NCBI GenBank assembly: GCA_002803225.1
Contig: NXFV01001972.1
Location: 1-64,000 of the forward strand
Direction: 5' to 3'
Source of the DNA: Gamarada debralockiae
Taxonomy: Eukaryota; Ascomycota; Leotiomycetes; Helotiales; Hyphodiscaceae
Length of the DNA stretch: 64,000 nucleotides
Part shown: one piece after another, positions 35,451-50,300 of the stretch
How the letters are laid out: every line of letters starts with the position of its first letter
How positions within the stretch are numbered: position 1 is the stretch's first letter
The notes under the pieces: model-generated
Databases searched by the model: none
What the model was told of the DNA's origin: nothing
The model's input: only the letters and a program-made list of their open reading frames with translations
Position numbers and translations under genes: made by a program

Positions 35451-37517
35451 ATGTTGAGCTCATTTTGATGTTCAGTTGGGTTAGAAAAAAGTTGGATCTC
35501 AGGGACTCTTCCGAATATATTCCCTCCTGTGCCGAGTTCAAGTTCTGTGAAGACGTGAAGATCAAGTGATTTTACTCACGTTGAAAAGACGGCATACATT
35601 TAAGAACTCGATTCACAGCTGCCAGTATCCATCAGCGTGACTGGGGAATTGTTCATAGCGTGTCAGCAATTGAGAATGGATCATAGGATACTCAGCAGAG
35701 ACTTTGCGCCTAGTAGAACTCAGAACTGCAGCGACTAACAAACGCATGCCCATCTCAGTCGCCCAATCTATAAAACCTAACATCTCTACGCAAAATTCTT
35801 ACCTTTCCCATCGCCTGTCATTGTGCGAGATTCCAAACACATAACTTCTCTTCTACCCACGAACCTGAAGCTTACATGTGCCAATTTCAACAAGACCTTG
35901 GTCGTTTGAACTTCGTACGGTCGAACCATTCAAGAACAAGCAAGGGGAGGCATGAAGATCAAATAGGTGCGAAGGTCGCCAGCGATTAAAGTGTCGACAG
36001 CAACAATCCTGTCATGACGTTGCTTGATCCCTATTTGGAAAACAGGAACTTACACGGAAGTACGCATGTAATAGGAGAACAGCACCTGGGACATTTTGTA
36101 AAATTATTGAAATTGATTTTAATACTCTCTGTGTTACGCCATTGGGCGCGGAAAGGCAACGCATGCTATGCTTGAATCCAGACCTGCAGTCCAGCACTTT
36201 GCTTTCATCATGCCTTAGACTCCAGTATCGATTGATATGCCTGTGGCGCACTGGCAATGCCTATTACGAGTGTCGGGCCCCACATTCTACCTGCCATCTG
36301 CGATTTGATGCTGCTTGTCTCGGTTGCGTTGCGGTCACAGCCTGTGATTCAGAGCTTTGGCGGTGGGGTGTTGTTGAGAGCATGGTCGTCTGAGAACGGG
36401 TGCGGATTTGCCCAAGCGCTGTCCATTGGGGTGCTCAAATATAAGATTCTTTCATAGAGAGGTTGTCTTTTATAGCTGTAGGAGGGGTTAAGGGGACAGG
36501 GTAAAGATTCACTTAAGGCTAGATGGTGAATCAAATGTTTATAATTTTATATCAAGCATTTATATCAGTTGGACGTTTTCCAAGGTCCTGTGACAGAACG
36601 ACCTCTTACGCACTTTGGCAAGGACTGGGATTGCACCTTAAAAGCTTGATAGTTCTAGCTAATAGTGCTCATTGACAAAATTAGACGTTGTGCGCAGCAG
36701 TCAATTCCATGAACTGTACCCCGGTGTGAAAATCTAGTGAAAAATTGTACATTAGATAGGCGGCCAGCGGATGCTATGTACTATTCTGGAGACTGTACAA
36801 GGAATCTGGCACTCCTGCCAACTCGAATCTAGTCACCGATTGATATGCCGCTCGCGACAGCGTATGTCGCTTTCACTGCATAATCCTGCACTTGCCACTA
36901 TAGACACAAGGACTGGATCTCCGGGTTTGACCATGATCCTTTTTAAGGACGTGCGAGACTGCAGTGTGGCGTTTGGGTGGTTGATCGGTTTGAAAACGTC
37001 GCGATTCTCGCCTTCGACGTCGAATTGAACGTGCTGCCACCAGGACGGTTCCTTCAACAACTGGGTCTTTTATCCTACATAACTGTCAAGTACTACTTGC
37101 TTATTCACCCACTCAGGTAGCCATAGGTGGAAAAGGGTGTTCATTCAAGCTCAAGCCATTAATTTTTGGCTCTCGCAGTGTACGGAGTAGTGATTGCAGA
37201 GAGGCGTGCAAGCATTGGTGGAATTTCAAAGAATCCCGTGCATAGCTTGCACTATCAACACTCTTGCGAATTTGGTAAGGGGTCATTCCACAGCAGATAT
37301 GGTACATATTCTCCTGCTACCATTATGCTCTCGCTGAAGTATAAAGAGAATCGACTTCGAGTCTGGCGATAGCTGCGGTAAACGATGATGTAACTAACTG
37401 AAGGAAAAAGGCCACTGAGGTTGCGTGGCTATGCCGAGAAGTAGATTTTGTACACATCTCTAGTATTGATACACTGTTAATCTCCCCACACCTCATCATC
37501 ATACACTGTATCCCAAC
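35451..37517. other. 2-kb intergenic region with a possible protein relic
   Basis: Between the stops of the proline gene and the mitochondrial L12 gene. No intact gene. A minus-strand frame near 36833-37060 has protein-like composition and is listed separately. Confidence 0.5.
36833..37060 (-). pseudogene. Possible unrecognised gene fragment
   Basis: The frame reads EPSWWQHVQFDVEGENRDVF, KPINHPNATLQSRTSLKR, IMVKPGDPVLVSIVASAGLC, which looks like real protein rather than random sequence. It has no visible continuation on either side. A related CATATCAATCG word recurs near 36220. I do not recognise the family. Confidence 0.3.
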
Positions 37518-38136
37518 TTATTCCATCGTGACCACACCACCCAGCGCCTTCAACGTCTCAATAATCTTCTCGGCCTCCTCCTTCGGCACAGCCTCCTTCA
37601 TCATCTTCGGCGCGCTCTCAACAAACTTCTTGCTATCGACCAAACTCAATCCCAACATACTCTTGATCTCCTTAATGATCTTTGGTTTTGCGGCAGCGTC
37701 GAAGGACGCAAGCTTGAGATTGAAGAGCGTCTTCTCTTGTTGCGCCGGTGCGGCCTCTTCTTCTTCGACGGGGGCGGCGGTTGGTGCTGCGGGTGCTGCA
37801 GCAAAGCCTCCCATGGGCATGTCGGGAATGTTTAATCGTGTCTGGATCAACAGATCAGGCCTTGTCTTGATCTTCAAGAGCCGCCATGGGGTCTGGGAAC
37901 GGGAGGAATCATACCTTCAAGCTCGCAACCAAATCGGCGGTCTCCAACAGAGTCAATTGACTGATCTGATCCACGATGCCCGAAACCTTAGGATTCGTAG
38001 AAGCCTCCGTAGAAGCCCATCGTCTGGTCGAAGGATTCCTCCTCTGTGCTACTGAAAGGGGCGCAACTCGTATTGAGGAAGAGCAGCGTAGAGAGCGAAC
38101 GCAGCTTCGAGCCGCAGATTGGCATGATAACGACAT
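37518..38136 (-). CDS. mrpl12: Mitochondrial large-subunit ribosomal protein bL12m (L7/L12)
   Basis: The stalk protein of the mitochondrial ribosome that recruits translational GTPases. Exons 37915-38136 and 37518-37841 (intron 37842-37914, phase 0) give 181 aa. The N-terminus is an Arg/Ser-rich mitochondrial presequence. The dimerisation part (VDQISQLTLLETADLVASLK) is followed by an Ala/Pro/Glu hinge and the C-terminal domain with FNLKLASFDAAAKPKIIKEI, LGLSLVDSKKFVESAPK and EEAEKIIETLKALGGVVTME. Length and domain order are as expected. Divergent from midasin with 218 bp between start codons. Confidence 0.92.
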
Positions 38137-38354
38137 TGTGGGTGGATTGAGGTTGATGTGATATCGGAATTAGGAGCACGAGATGTCTTTTCGTTTTGAA
38201 GTTCAACTTTCTCGATTTGGCGCTAGGGATTTGTTAGCATGGTCATTGACTTGGTCTGTGCGCAAAAAGTTTATCTTGAGATAGCGAAAAATTATTCGAA
38301 GTTCTTCTGCAAAGAACCGCGATACGGTTGATTTTACATGCCCAACATCACGGA

Positions 38355-41300
38355 ATGGACGAAGAGTTACGAGAAGATGGTCAAAATGGAGTCCCTCCGC
38401 ATGCGAATCGGTTGGGAGACTTGCCTGAAGAACTACTGGACATTATACGACTTAAGGAAACTCCGCGATTCCTGAATACGCTCGCGCAAACAGCTCTCCA
38501 ACCTACGTTGACGTTGAAGCTATTTACACAATTCGAGAACGTTTTTGCGGATACATGTGCGAGATGGATATCGGGAGGATCTGTAGAAGAGCAAAATGAT
38601 TCAATAATACAAGCTTTCGCAAGAATACTCCCCCTTGCATCGCACCTGTCAACCTACCTCGAAAAATACCTCCGAATTACTACATCCTCCACTTCCGAGA
38701 CCCCTCTTCAATTTCCTATAGCACAGAATGGTCGCCAGGACTCTATGCATTTGCAACGGTCCCTACTCGCCGTTTTCAGAGTTCTCAATTTCAACAAGCA
38801 AACCTATGCACAAACGATTTCAGGATCGAATATTCAGGATCTCCTCCAACATACCGATAGAGCTATACGATATTTGGCAGTTCGGATATTTTGCATACTG
38901 CATTCAGCTTCGGATTTGAAACTGGAGGCCATGATCCAGCAACATGTTGGGAAAGAGGAAGCAATAATGGGAGACTATGACGGGAATCTGGTGGACTATG
39001 GGTTCTTGAGTCTATTCGAGGAGAAGAGATTAAAGGACGCCCAGAAAATACGACTACGGATGAAAGAGGAAGAAAAGGGAGACTTCCAGGCAATGAATTT
39101 AGAGGGTCTCTCCCCTTTGGTGGCACGATACACAAGCACATTACTCCCACGACCCAATGGCCATCCTGCGCGACCTTCTACTCTACTTCCAACTGCCACG
39201 ACTGCGAGAAATATGGAGGCATTTGCAAAATCGCTGCTTTCTTCCTCCCCAATTCTTCTGCATGGTTTAGCAGGCTCAGGAAAAACATCACTTGTGAACG
39301 AGTTTGCTCGTGAACTCAGTGTGGACTCCAATATGGTCACACTTCACCTCAACGAGCAAACGGATGCCAAGATGCTTATTGGAATGTATGCGTCGGGCTC
39401 AACACCAGGTACATTTACGTGGCGAGCGGGCGTCTTGACAACAGCGGTCAGGGAAGGCAGATGGGTTTTCATCGAGGATCTCGACCGCGCCCCAAATGAA
39501 GTTATCAGTGTCATCTTACCCCTGATTGAGCGTGGGGAGCTCCTCGTTCCGAGTCGCGGAGAGACCATCAAAGCCGGCCCGGGTTTCAAGCTTCTGGCGA
39601 GCATCCGAACATCATTGAATGTAACGGGCCAAGAAAACCCTCCTGCACTGCACATGCTTGGAGCCCGTCTTTGGCATCGTGTCCCGGTTCAAATGCCTTC
39701 GCAAGAGGAATTTCGAGAGATCATTGATGGTACACACCCAATTCTTCACAAGTTCTTACCTGGAATCATCAGCGTTTACGAGCGTCTATTTGCATTATCC
39801 CACAAACCTTCGTTTGCATCTCGAAGTCGAACCTCTCTTGGCCGTCCGATCAATCCTCGAGATCTCCTGAAATGGTGCCGGAGACTTGATAGCGTTCTTG
39901 TTGCGGCTGGATCAAAGACCGGCAGGGAAGCTATCACCGAGGCCACGGAGTACGAGATGTTTTTGGAGGCCACGGACTGCTTTGCGGGAAGTTTGCAAAC
40001 CGAGGATTCGAGAAGAGAGATCATCTCGTGCATTGCAGAAGAGATGCGTATCGACCCCCAGCGAGTGGAGCATTTTCTGACATCGCATATTCCTCGATAT
40101 GACGATGGTGAAACTGAGATCGCTATTGGACGAGCCCGTCTTGCAAAACGAAGCAATGGTCGCATCACCAAACCCGTCAAGAAATCACGATCATTCGCCA
40201 ATACTACTCATGCAAAGCGATTGCTTGAGCAAGTTGGAGTAGCTGTCAAAATGTCTGAACCGGTACTGCTTGTGGGTGAGACCGGTATTGGGAAGACGAC
40301 AGTGGTCCAACAACTCGCAGACTCTCTTGGATACAAGCTGACAGCAGTCAACTTATCACAACAAAGCGAGGTTGGCGACCTTCTTGGAGGTTTCAAACCG
40401 GCTAATGTCAAGAGTCTTGCGGTACCTCTCAAGGAGGAATTTGATGATCTTTTCGCATCTACAGGGATTTCTACAACGAAGAATGAAAGATATCTTACCA
40501 AAATCAGAGAATGTGTCGGGAAAAGCCAATGGCCTAAGCTCTCCAAACTCTTGCGAGAAGCTCCCAAAATGTTCGACAAAATTATCTCCGAGCTGGCGAA
40601 GAAGGAGGCGATGAATGGCCACTTAGTCGCTGAACAGCCTGCCAAGCGTCGGAAAACTGAATCGAAGATGCAGACATTACTGAAACTCAAACCTCGTTGG
40701 AAACGATTCTCTCAAAACTTGGATCAATTTGATATCCATATCTCTGGGGGATCTAAAGGCTTTGCATTCACATTTGTCGAGGGAAATATTGTCAAGGCAG
40801 CCCGGGATGGCGATTGGGTTTTGCTCGACGAAATCAACCTTGCATCTCCAGACACCCTGGAAAGCATTGCAGACCTCCTACACAGCGGATCCGGCAGAAA
40901 TCCATCTATTTTACTCTCGGAAACAGGCGAGATTGAACGGGTACATGCCCACCCAAATTTCCGAATATTTGGAGCCATGAATCCTGCGACAGATGTCGGA
41001 AAGCGAGACTTGCCAATGGCCCTTCGATCAAGATTTACCGAAATTTATGTTGAAAGCCCAGACAAAAACTTGGACGATCTTCTGGGAGTTATCAAAGCAT
41101 ACCTCAAAGGAAGTAGCAGTAACGACGATAGAGCTGCTCACGATGTAGCTCGATTGTACATGAATACCAAACGTCTTGCAGATGAGAAGCGCTTGGTGGA
41201 TGGCGCAAATCAAGTTCCTCATTTCAGTCTCCGAACCCTGACCCGTGTGCTGAGCTATGTTACCGAGATCGCACCTTTATATGGTCTTCGTCGAGCTCTG

Positions 41301-44300
41301 TACGAAGGCTTCGCAATGGGCTTCTTGACCCTACTGGACCGAGACTCGGAGCAAATGCTTTCTCCATTGATCAATCACCATCTTCTTGACAGTCACGGAA
41401 ATCCCCAAGCACTGCTGGCACAAACGCCAAAGCATCCGGAAGATGGCCATGAATATGTTCGGTTCGTCAACAGAAACAAAGATCGACAATACTGGATGAA
41501 GCAGGGCGACGAAATCCCCCAGACACAATCACATTACATCATCACACCATTTGTTGAGCGTAATATGCTCAATCTTGTCCGTGCAACCTCCACCCGACGT
41601 TTTCCAGTCCTGGTCCAAGGTCCAACTTCTGCCGGAAAGACTAGCATGATCGAATACCTTGCAAAATTCAGTGGCAACAAGTTTGTCCGAATCAACAATC
41701 ATGAACACACAGATCTGCAAGAATATCTTGGGACATATGTTTCTGGCTCTGATGGTCAACTCCGTTTTCAAGAAGGTCTCCTCGTACAAGCGCTCCGCCA
41801 AGGCCATTGGATCGTGCTTGACGAGTTGAACTTAGCACCCACCGATGTCCTCGAGGCACTCAATCGGCTTTTGGATGACAACCGCGAACTTCTCATTCCT
41901 GAGACCCAAGAAATTGTTCGACCGCATGAAAACTTCATGCTCTTTGCGACACAGAATCCACCCGGACTTTATGGTGGACGAAAAACCCTTTCACGCGCAT
42001 TCCGGAATCGATTCCTCGAACTGCACTTTGACGATATACCTGAGGACGAACTCCACACGATTTTGGAGAGACGAAGTCAGAAAGTGGCGCCTTCAGACTG
42101 CAAAAGAATCGTAACTGTGTACAAGGAGCTTTCCCGACTACGACAGTCCAACCGATTGTTCGAACAGAAAGACAGCTTTGCGACTTTGAGAGATCTGTTT
42201 CGGTGGGCCCTCCGCGACGCTGATAATCGAGAACAACTCGCTGCGAATGGTTACATGTTATTGGCAGAGCGTGTCAGAAACCCGGAGGAGAGACTTGCGG
42301 TCAAGAACATCATCGAGCAAGTGATGAAAGTTAAGATTGATCCTCTTGTCATGTATGATGAGAAGTTGTCTCCCGAGATTAAACTGTATAACGCGACTTC
42401 GAATGCCCAAGGAGTCGTCTGGACTCAGGCCATGCGTAGGCTGTATGTTCTGGTCTCCCATGCGCTTCGAAACAATGAGCCAGTCCTGTTGGTCGGAGAG
42501 ACTGGCTGTGGGAAGACAACTGTTTGCCAGATGTTGGCAAATGCTTTTGGCAAGGAATTGCACATCGTCAACGCTCATCAGAATACCGAAACAGGGGATC
42601 TCATTGGTGCCCAGAGACCGGTCCGAAATCGTGCTGCGACGCTGGAGCTTCTGAGAGAATACTTGTTGAGAGCATTTACCTGTCTTGGCCAACATCCCTC
42701 AGATCCTCAAGATGTTAATAACCTTGTCGCCGCATATCGATCACTTTCGACATCTGACGCTGCTCGCATACCAAAAGATCTACTTGAAAGTATCGAAGCT
42801 GCAATAATTAAGTCAAAGGCCCTCTTCGAATGGTCTGACGGAAGCCTTGTGCAAGCAATGAGAGATGGACAGTTCTTCCTCCTCGACGAAATCTCACTCG
42901 CAGATGACTCCGTCCTAGAGAGACTCAACTCCGTTCTGGAAACCCAACGAACGATTCTGCTTGCCGAGAAAGGGGTTGAAGACTCCTTCGTCCAGGCGAC
43001 AGGTGGCTTTCAATTCTTTGCAACCATGAATCCGGGTGGCGACTACGGCAAGCGAGAACTCTCCCCTGCGCTGCGAAACCGTTTCACTGAGATCTGGGTG
43101 CCTTCCCTATCTGAGCACGAAGACGTTTTTCAGATTGTTGAGGCGAAGCTTCCACCGAGCCTCAGGTCATTAGCCAAGCCTATGGTCCAATTTGCAGAAT
43201 GGTTCGGTGAGACATACCGCTCGTCCACTTCTACATCAATCTCCGTGCGTGATGTTCTGGCATGGGTCAAGTTTATGCGTGGATGCAGCACTTCAGACCC
43301 TTACTTCGCTGTCCTGCACGGCGCTGCTGTGGTGTACATCGACACACTGGGCGCAAACCCAGCTGCGCTCCTAGCGATCAACCCCGACAGCATTAGGGAG
43401 GAGCGCGCCAAGTGCTTGCACCAACTTAGTGAACTGTTGCAACATGACGTTTCCACAATTTACTACAAGCCGGTCCAGTTGATTAACAAGGAGCACCAAC
43501 TTATGATGGGTGACTTCTCGATTTCTAAGCAGGCTGGGTCTGATGCCGATCCTGGCTTTGCCTTTGAAGCCCCTACCACTAAACTCAACGGGATGAGAGT
43601 TATTCGAGCACTCCAAGTCCAGAAGCCAATCCTCATCGAAGGCAGACCGGGTGTTGGGAAGACCACATTAATTGCAGCTTTAGCACGAGCATGCAACAGA
43701 CCGTTAACTCGAATCAACCTTTCCGAGCAGACCGACCTGATGGACCTTTTCGGATCTGACGTGCCTGTCGAAGGTGCTGAAGCTGGCCATTTCGCATGGC
43801 GCGACGCCCCATTCCTCCAGGCAATGCAAAAAGGAGAGTGGGTTCTGCTCGACGAGATGAATCTGGCCTCGCAGTCCGTCCTAGAAGGACTAAACGCTTG
43901 TCTTGATCACCGTGGAGAAGTTTACATTTCAGAGCTTGATCAGACCTTCAAACGCCATCCCGACTTTTGTGTTTTCGCTGCCCAGAATCCTCATCATCAA
44001 GGTGGAGGACGAAAGGGACTTCCGAGTTCCTTTGTTAACCGATTCACAGTTGTCTATGCTGACGTATTTAGAAACGAGGATTTGCAACTCATTTGCAAGC
44101 ACAGTTTCCCAACCATGCCTGACGAGATGGTAGGTACTATCATCAACTTTGTATCCCAGCTCGAGCAAGAGATTGTCTACAAACGCAGATTCGGCTTTCA
44201 GGGTGGACCTTGGGAGTTCAATCTTCGTGACATCCTTCGATGGCTCCAACTGCTCTCATCAACCGCTCCATTCCTCTTAGGAAGAAGTCCAGTAGATTAT

Positions 44301-47300
44301 TTGAATCTTATCTTCCGACTGCGCTTCAGAACACCCAAGGACCGCCAAGAGTTGGATCGGATCTTCGCCAACGTTTTCGCTTCTAGCGTTCCATTCCGCC
44401 ACTTCTTCCACAACATGAGCCCATCCGCATACCAAGTTGGCCTTGCTTACATGCAGAGAGATCCCATGATGCAGCGCCTTCCATTTCCAGCGATCGATCC
44501 TATTCATCGCCTGCCAGAGATCGAGTCGCTCATGATATGTATTCAGCAAAACATACCCTGTGTTCTCGTAGGACCTGCAGGATCCGGGAAGTCGACGATG
44601 CTCCAGCACGTTGCCGCTACCAGTGGGAAGTCTCTTGTTGTCTTCCCACTCAACGCAGATATTGACACGATGGACTTGGTTGGTGGGTTCGAGCAAGTTG
44701 ATCCTCAACGCTCTGCCAGCGCATTCTTGGAAGAGCTGGAGGAGTTCATGAGCTCTCGCATCTTGGCATCCTTACCTGCAGCAGTGCCAACAGAAGCAGT
44801 CTTGGTGTTGGAGTTACTAAAGAGTGGCGACAGAGCTTCTTCGCCATACTTCTCAGATCTAAGTCGTCACCTCCGAACTCTCGAGTCAACGACCTCTCTG
44901 CCAGAATTCGGCAACTTAGCAGACAATTGCCAAAAGTTTGCTGAGACTGCTATGACCCTCGAAAACGCCCGATTTGAGTGGGTGGATGGCGTTTTGGTCA
45001 AGGCATTGGAGCAAGGAAAATGGCTTGTACTTGATAACGCTAATCTTTGCAACGCCTCTGTTCTAGACCGATTGAACTCCCTGCTCGAGCCAAATGGCTT
45101 CCTCAGCATTAACGAGCATTGTGGCCCTGATGGCGAACCCAAGATTGTCAGACCCCATCCTGACTTCCGGATATTTTTGACAATGGACGCTCGATTTGGA
45201 GAGCTGTCAAGGGCGATGAGAAATCGTGCGATTGAGATCTTCCTTGATCCGTTGCCCTCGGACATCTCTGATCTCAATGCCCGGCAAATAATGGTCCAGC
45301 CAGAGGCATCTATGCAAAGATTCTCCCAACTGTCAAAGGTTTTGGAAATCGAGACTTCCGACGCAGAGAAGGTTGCTCTTTTGGAAAGTGTTGCATTGGA
45401 CAATTTAGCATGGTCGGATATGCCCATGCTCTCACGTTATGCACAAGCAATCGATCCCAACTATCAATCGACTGGTACTTCACAATTCAATACACTCGCC
45501 CAGCAATATCTTCAAATCTACCAAAGCGCGGATGACCAAAAATATCGAACGGCGGTGGGAGATATGCTGGAAACCATGGCAATCAAAAATGGGCTATTAC
45601 AACAAAGCGGCGACTTCAGAGACGCACAGGTTAGTGACCGTGCTCTCCCTTTCATTGTAAATATATGTACTGATAGCAATAATAAAATATGTAGATCATT
45701 CATCCACTCCAAAACTCACCTCTGGGCCCACTGCTCCAGCAATCGAAGAGTCCAGCGCAGGTTTTCTGGTTCGCGGCCTTGTTTGAACTTAAGCTAGGCG
45801 TCAGCGCTGCCACGGCTGTCCAGCAGACCCATGAAATAGGATTGGATAGGCTGAAGCCATCGAAGATGAATCGTCTTCAGCGAAGTTTGGTCAGTGGACG
45901 GGTATCTGCCGTGGCAAAAGACTCGACTGTTCGGGTTTCGAATTTCTTGACGTACACACTCCGGATGTTCAAGACGTACTTGGAAGAGAATCTCCAAGCG
46001 GAAAAGCACCTGAAGGTACATACCTCTCGATCTAATAATTTTAACCCGTTACTTCTGACATCCTGATCGCAGGCACACAAGAAAGTTCTTACTTCATTGC
46101 TCCAATATTGGTGGGATACTTACAACCTCGCCACTTCCACATCCTTCGAAGAAGCGACATTCCAAGCCCATCTAGCAATCGGAGCACAACTCCTCTCACA
46201 CTACCCCTACAAAGGGCAATATCCCATCCTGTTGGCTTTCAACAATAGCCTGTGCAATGACTTTGATGCTGGCTTCAAACTTACCACCGGCCTCAGCATG
46301 GAAGTACTTTGGAAGCAACTCCGTCCTATCGTTATTTCTAAGCTGCCTGTCATGCAAACGTTACAGCATTTGGAAAGCTTAGCTGTGCGGTTTGATGCAC
46401 TCAGATGGAGTGCCTCGATCTCTGTTGCCGAGCTAGGAGGTATCATGAGCGCGTTGGTCAAAGTTTATCATCTGGTTCTCACGTCCGACGTGGATGGCGC
46501 ACCACTTGTCACTGCACTCAGCAAGGAACTCGATGCTTTGGAGACCACGATTGGAGCCAAAGATGAAGGAATCAAGCCTTTCTTAGTCACACAATTCGAA
46601 GCTCTGCGTCAATACAAAGTGATAGAAGTCATGCAATCAGGTGGCTATCTCGAGGGCTTGATGGATGTCGAGACTGTCGTTCTCGCAAATCACTCAACAA
46701 CCTCCGAGATGCGGCTCGGCAGCTCAACCAGGACGTCTCGCCCCCTACAAAGCATCGACTATCTGTGGGGTCCTGGTGGCGGTCTACAACCAGTCATGGA
46801 TAACTTTTCTACATCCATGCTACGCAGGCTGAATTCCGTCGGAGATGTTGACCTTAAGTCTCTGAAGTTGTTGGAATCAGAGCTGCCAATCATGGGAGAG
46901 AAGATTGCTTCGTTGAGCTCTACGCTAAGCCGAAACCAATTGCTGGATCTAAATAAAACTCTCACGCAGCTCATGATTTTGGTGATCTCGGCTCACGATG
47001 AGAATCTCGGGCGGGAAGATGCTCAGGCAATTGCTCTGCTGCCGAGTCGCCAACCCATTACTGGAAAAGAAGTAGCCATTTCCACAACTTTCGATATTCC
47101 AAGCTATCTCCAGTCAGTTCTCATATGCAACTTCAACAAAGCTTCATCTGCAATCGCCACATCAAAATCAGAGCCAGGAAACTGCATGATGCACTCTGCT
47201 CGCGCATGGATCAACTTCGCAATTGGATGCATAACTCTGTATGTCCCCGATCGAGCATTCGATCCAGACAAGCGCCAGCGACTGGAGCGTGAACGACACA

Positions 47301-50300
47301 TTCAGCACAAAAAGACCTTAGAAAGCAAACTTGCAGCACTACGACAATTTGAACGACTGTTCTCAGGCCAAGACTCCAACATCCGAATCCAGTTGCTAGA
47401 AGAAGAGATTGGAGAATTGGGCGAGCCCCCAGAGATCTTACAGGAGATTTATCGCCCCAAGAGTTCGGAATTAGATCAACTTCAGGGGGAATTCAAGAAT
47501 CTCTTGAAGGCTATCGTTCAATCTGGTCCAGATGCCAAGTTGGTAGCTTACTTTGAGAGTGGGGATGATAGCGGACTCCAAGAGATTAAGCTCCTACAGA
47601 ACAATGCTGTCCAGATTATTCGGCGACTGTCAGAGCGATTCCGACCGTACAACGACTTGACTGCGCCAGTCATCAGCATGTTGAGGTGCCTCCAAATAGG
47701 TCTTCACATGGCGACCCTGGTCTCCGCGACTCCGTCTGCTCAGACTCAGACCAGCCTGGCACTCAGCAAGTTTACTCCTTTCCTCGGAGGCGGCCCCGCA
47801 GTTGTCGATGAGGATGTTATCACAAATCAGCCGATGGATTACCTCGCACTTCTTGCCACGACTGCTGCAACTGAAGGTGTTTCTTCATTCAAGCCAGAGC
47901 TTCGACAGTCGCTTCTCAAAACCTTGCATAACTGTTATGAACAATGGACCAAGCGACTCGAGTCGGATCGACTTGAAGCTGAATCCAAGAGTGGTCTTTA
48001 TCGCTTCAAGGGCAGCGCGGAAGATGAGGATGAAGAAAATCAGGAGCGGTTCAACGAGCTCTTCCCATCTTACGATGACGAGTCATCCGACGCGGCAAAC
48101 GGGCCATCGCCATCATACTCCCCTAGGGACACTGCTGTGAAGCTCGCAAATGTCCATTCAAGTATCTTCTTGGGTGGTAGCACCCCATCGGAGAGCGTAC
48201 ATTCTCTGATCCGACAAATCTCGAAGCGAATTGGTAACCTCCATGAATATGGCACCCGCTCGGAAGGAGAGAATATGACAAGCTCTCTCCTTCCCGGCAC
48301 ATTGTTACTTCTCAACGACCAAATCGAATCTCTGAGCCCCACTTCAACAGTTTCGGAATCATATAATTTCTACACATCCGCCAACCTACGCGAAGCCCGA
48401 AAGCTCGTCACTCTAGTCCACCAAATCCAAGCTCGTTTCCGCGAACTTCAAGCTGTCGATGAAATTGGACACATGCAGCCCCTCGAAGATGTATTGGTCT
48501 CCTGTCGGGAGCTCCTTCAATTCCGTCACACTGAACCACTAGCTAAGATCATCACCAAAGTCGAGAAGGTCCATGGATTCATGCACGAATGGCAATTCGG
48601 CGGATGGGCCAGTCGCGTAAACTCAGCCTTGGCGCTTTACGACAACATTACTCAGACAATTGTCAGTTGGCGAAGACTGGAACTGTCGACTTGGGCAAAG
48701 CTGTTCGATATGGAGACCAAAACCTGTGATGACGATGCGAGATCATGGTGGTTTGTCGCATACCAAGTCATCATTGCGGCACCACTTGCAATTTCAGGTT
48801 CTGAGAACGAATTGAAAGTCTATGCCCAGAAACTCCTCCAAGATCTTGGAGCGTATTTCTCGACTGCGATTATGGGACAGTTCGTTCAACGCCTCCAATT
48901 ACTTCGACAACTGCAGCAACATCTTCTGCTTCTCATAAGCGATGTGCCGTCTATGTCAATTATACACGGAGCTCTGACAAATTTCATCGCGCTATATGCA
49001 CGATACGAGAAGCCCGTCGAGGAGAGCCTTAGGAAAGGCCGGGCATCGTTGGAGAAAGCCATACGTGATGTACTGCTCGTGGCGAGCTGGAAGGACACGA
49101 ATATTGTTGCGCTGCGAGACAGTGCGAAACGATCTCATCACAAGCTTTTCAAGATCGTCAGGAAGTTCCGTGCTTTGTTGGGTCAGCCGATGGAAGGCAT
49201 TCTGAAGCACGGATTACCGGACCAGACTTTCCCGGAGAACCATACGGCTTACAAACCGCCGATGCAATTCCCAATAGTTGATCAATCTGCCCTGCAACTG
49301 TGTGCCGACGTGGTTTCGAAATGGTCTCAGAAGAGCAAAAGGTTTATTAACGTCTCCAAGACTGTCAGCATGATGGCCGATGCTACCCAGATTCCGGACT
49401 CTGCAATTGAAGGGTCCACCTATCTTGATTCATTCCTTACGAATATCATCACTTCCACCGCCGAGCTCCAGAAAGCTACCCCACCGATTCTCAACGAAGA
49501 TAACAAAGATACCGTTAAGCATCTCAAATTTCGGAAGCGCAAACTCTTTGCTGATACGTTGAAAGAGCTGCGACAGATGGGTATCAAGTACAACTTGGGC
49601 GTTAATGCTTTGTCCAAGCAGGACTCCCTGTCTGTCATACTTGCAAATGTTCAGCATCTTCGTGAAACTGATCAACTGGGCGATGAAGATCTTGAGTACT
49701 ACTTCCACAAGTCCATTGTTCTAGCATCCAAAGCTAGGGAAGCATCCAGACAACACTCAGAGGATCTGAGTAGCGCGGAGGTTGCGAGAAGTGTAGGGTT
49801 CGCTGAGGGGCTGCTACAGACTTTGTTGGCTCAACGAAATGGACTCGCAACTTCGGTCACTAGTCTGACAAAACTCGAGCAGACTATCAAGATGGCGAAG
49901 GGACTTTGGGCCCCAACTAGCTATCGCATCAGGGTGAAGGATAGCTCATCAAGCCACGGAAAGCTTCTCCGATGGTTACCAAATATCCTGAAAGTTGGAT
50001 TGGATCTCGTCAAGGTCCACTCCAAACTTGGAAAGATTGACACTCAAACCGTTCAAGGAAGTATCTCTGCATGGTTCAACGTCTTCAAAGAACTTGTGGG
50101 TCAATGGGATGTGCAGGCCGAGTTGCCCCCTAACATCGTCTCAACCCAGCGTCAGGATCTCGAGAAGACGATCAGTGACTCCGCCGCAAAACTCACTGTA
50201 GAGTTGGCAGAAATGAGTGAGAAGTATCCTGGGTTGAGCTGCATTTTGAACCAGATTCTGCCATGGACTGAGATCGAATCCTCTGCTATCGCCGATGATG

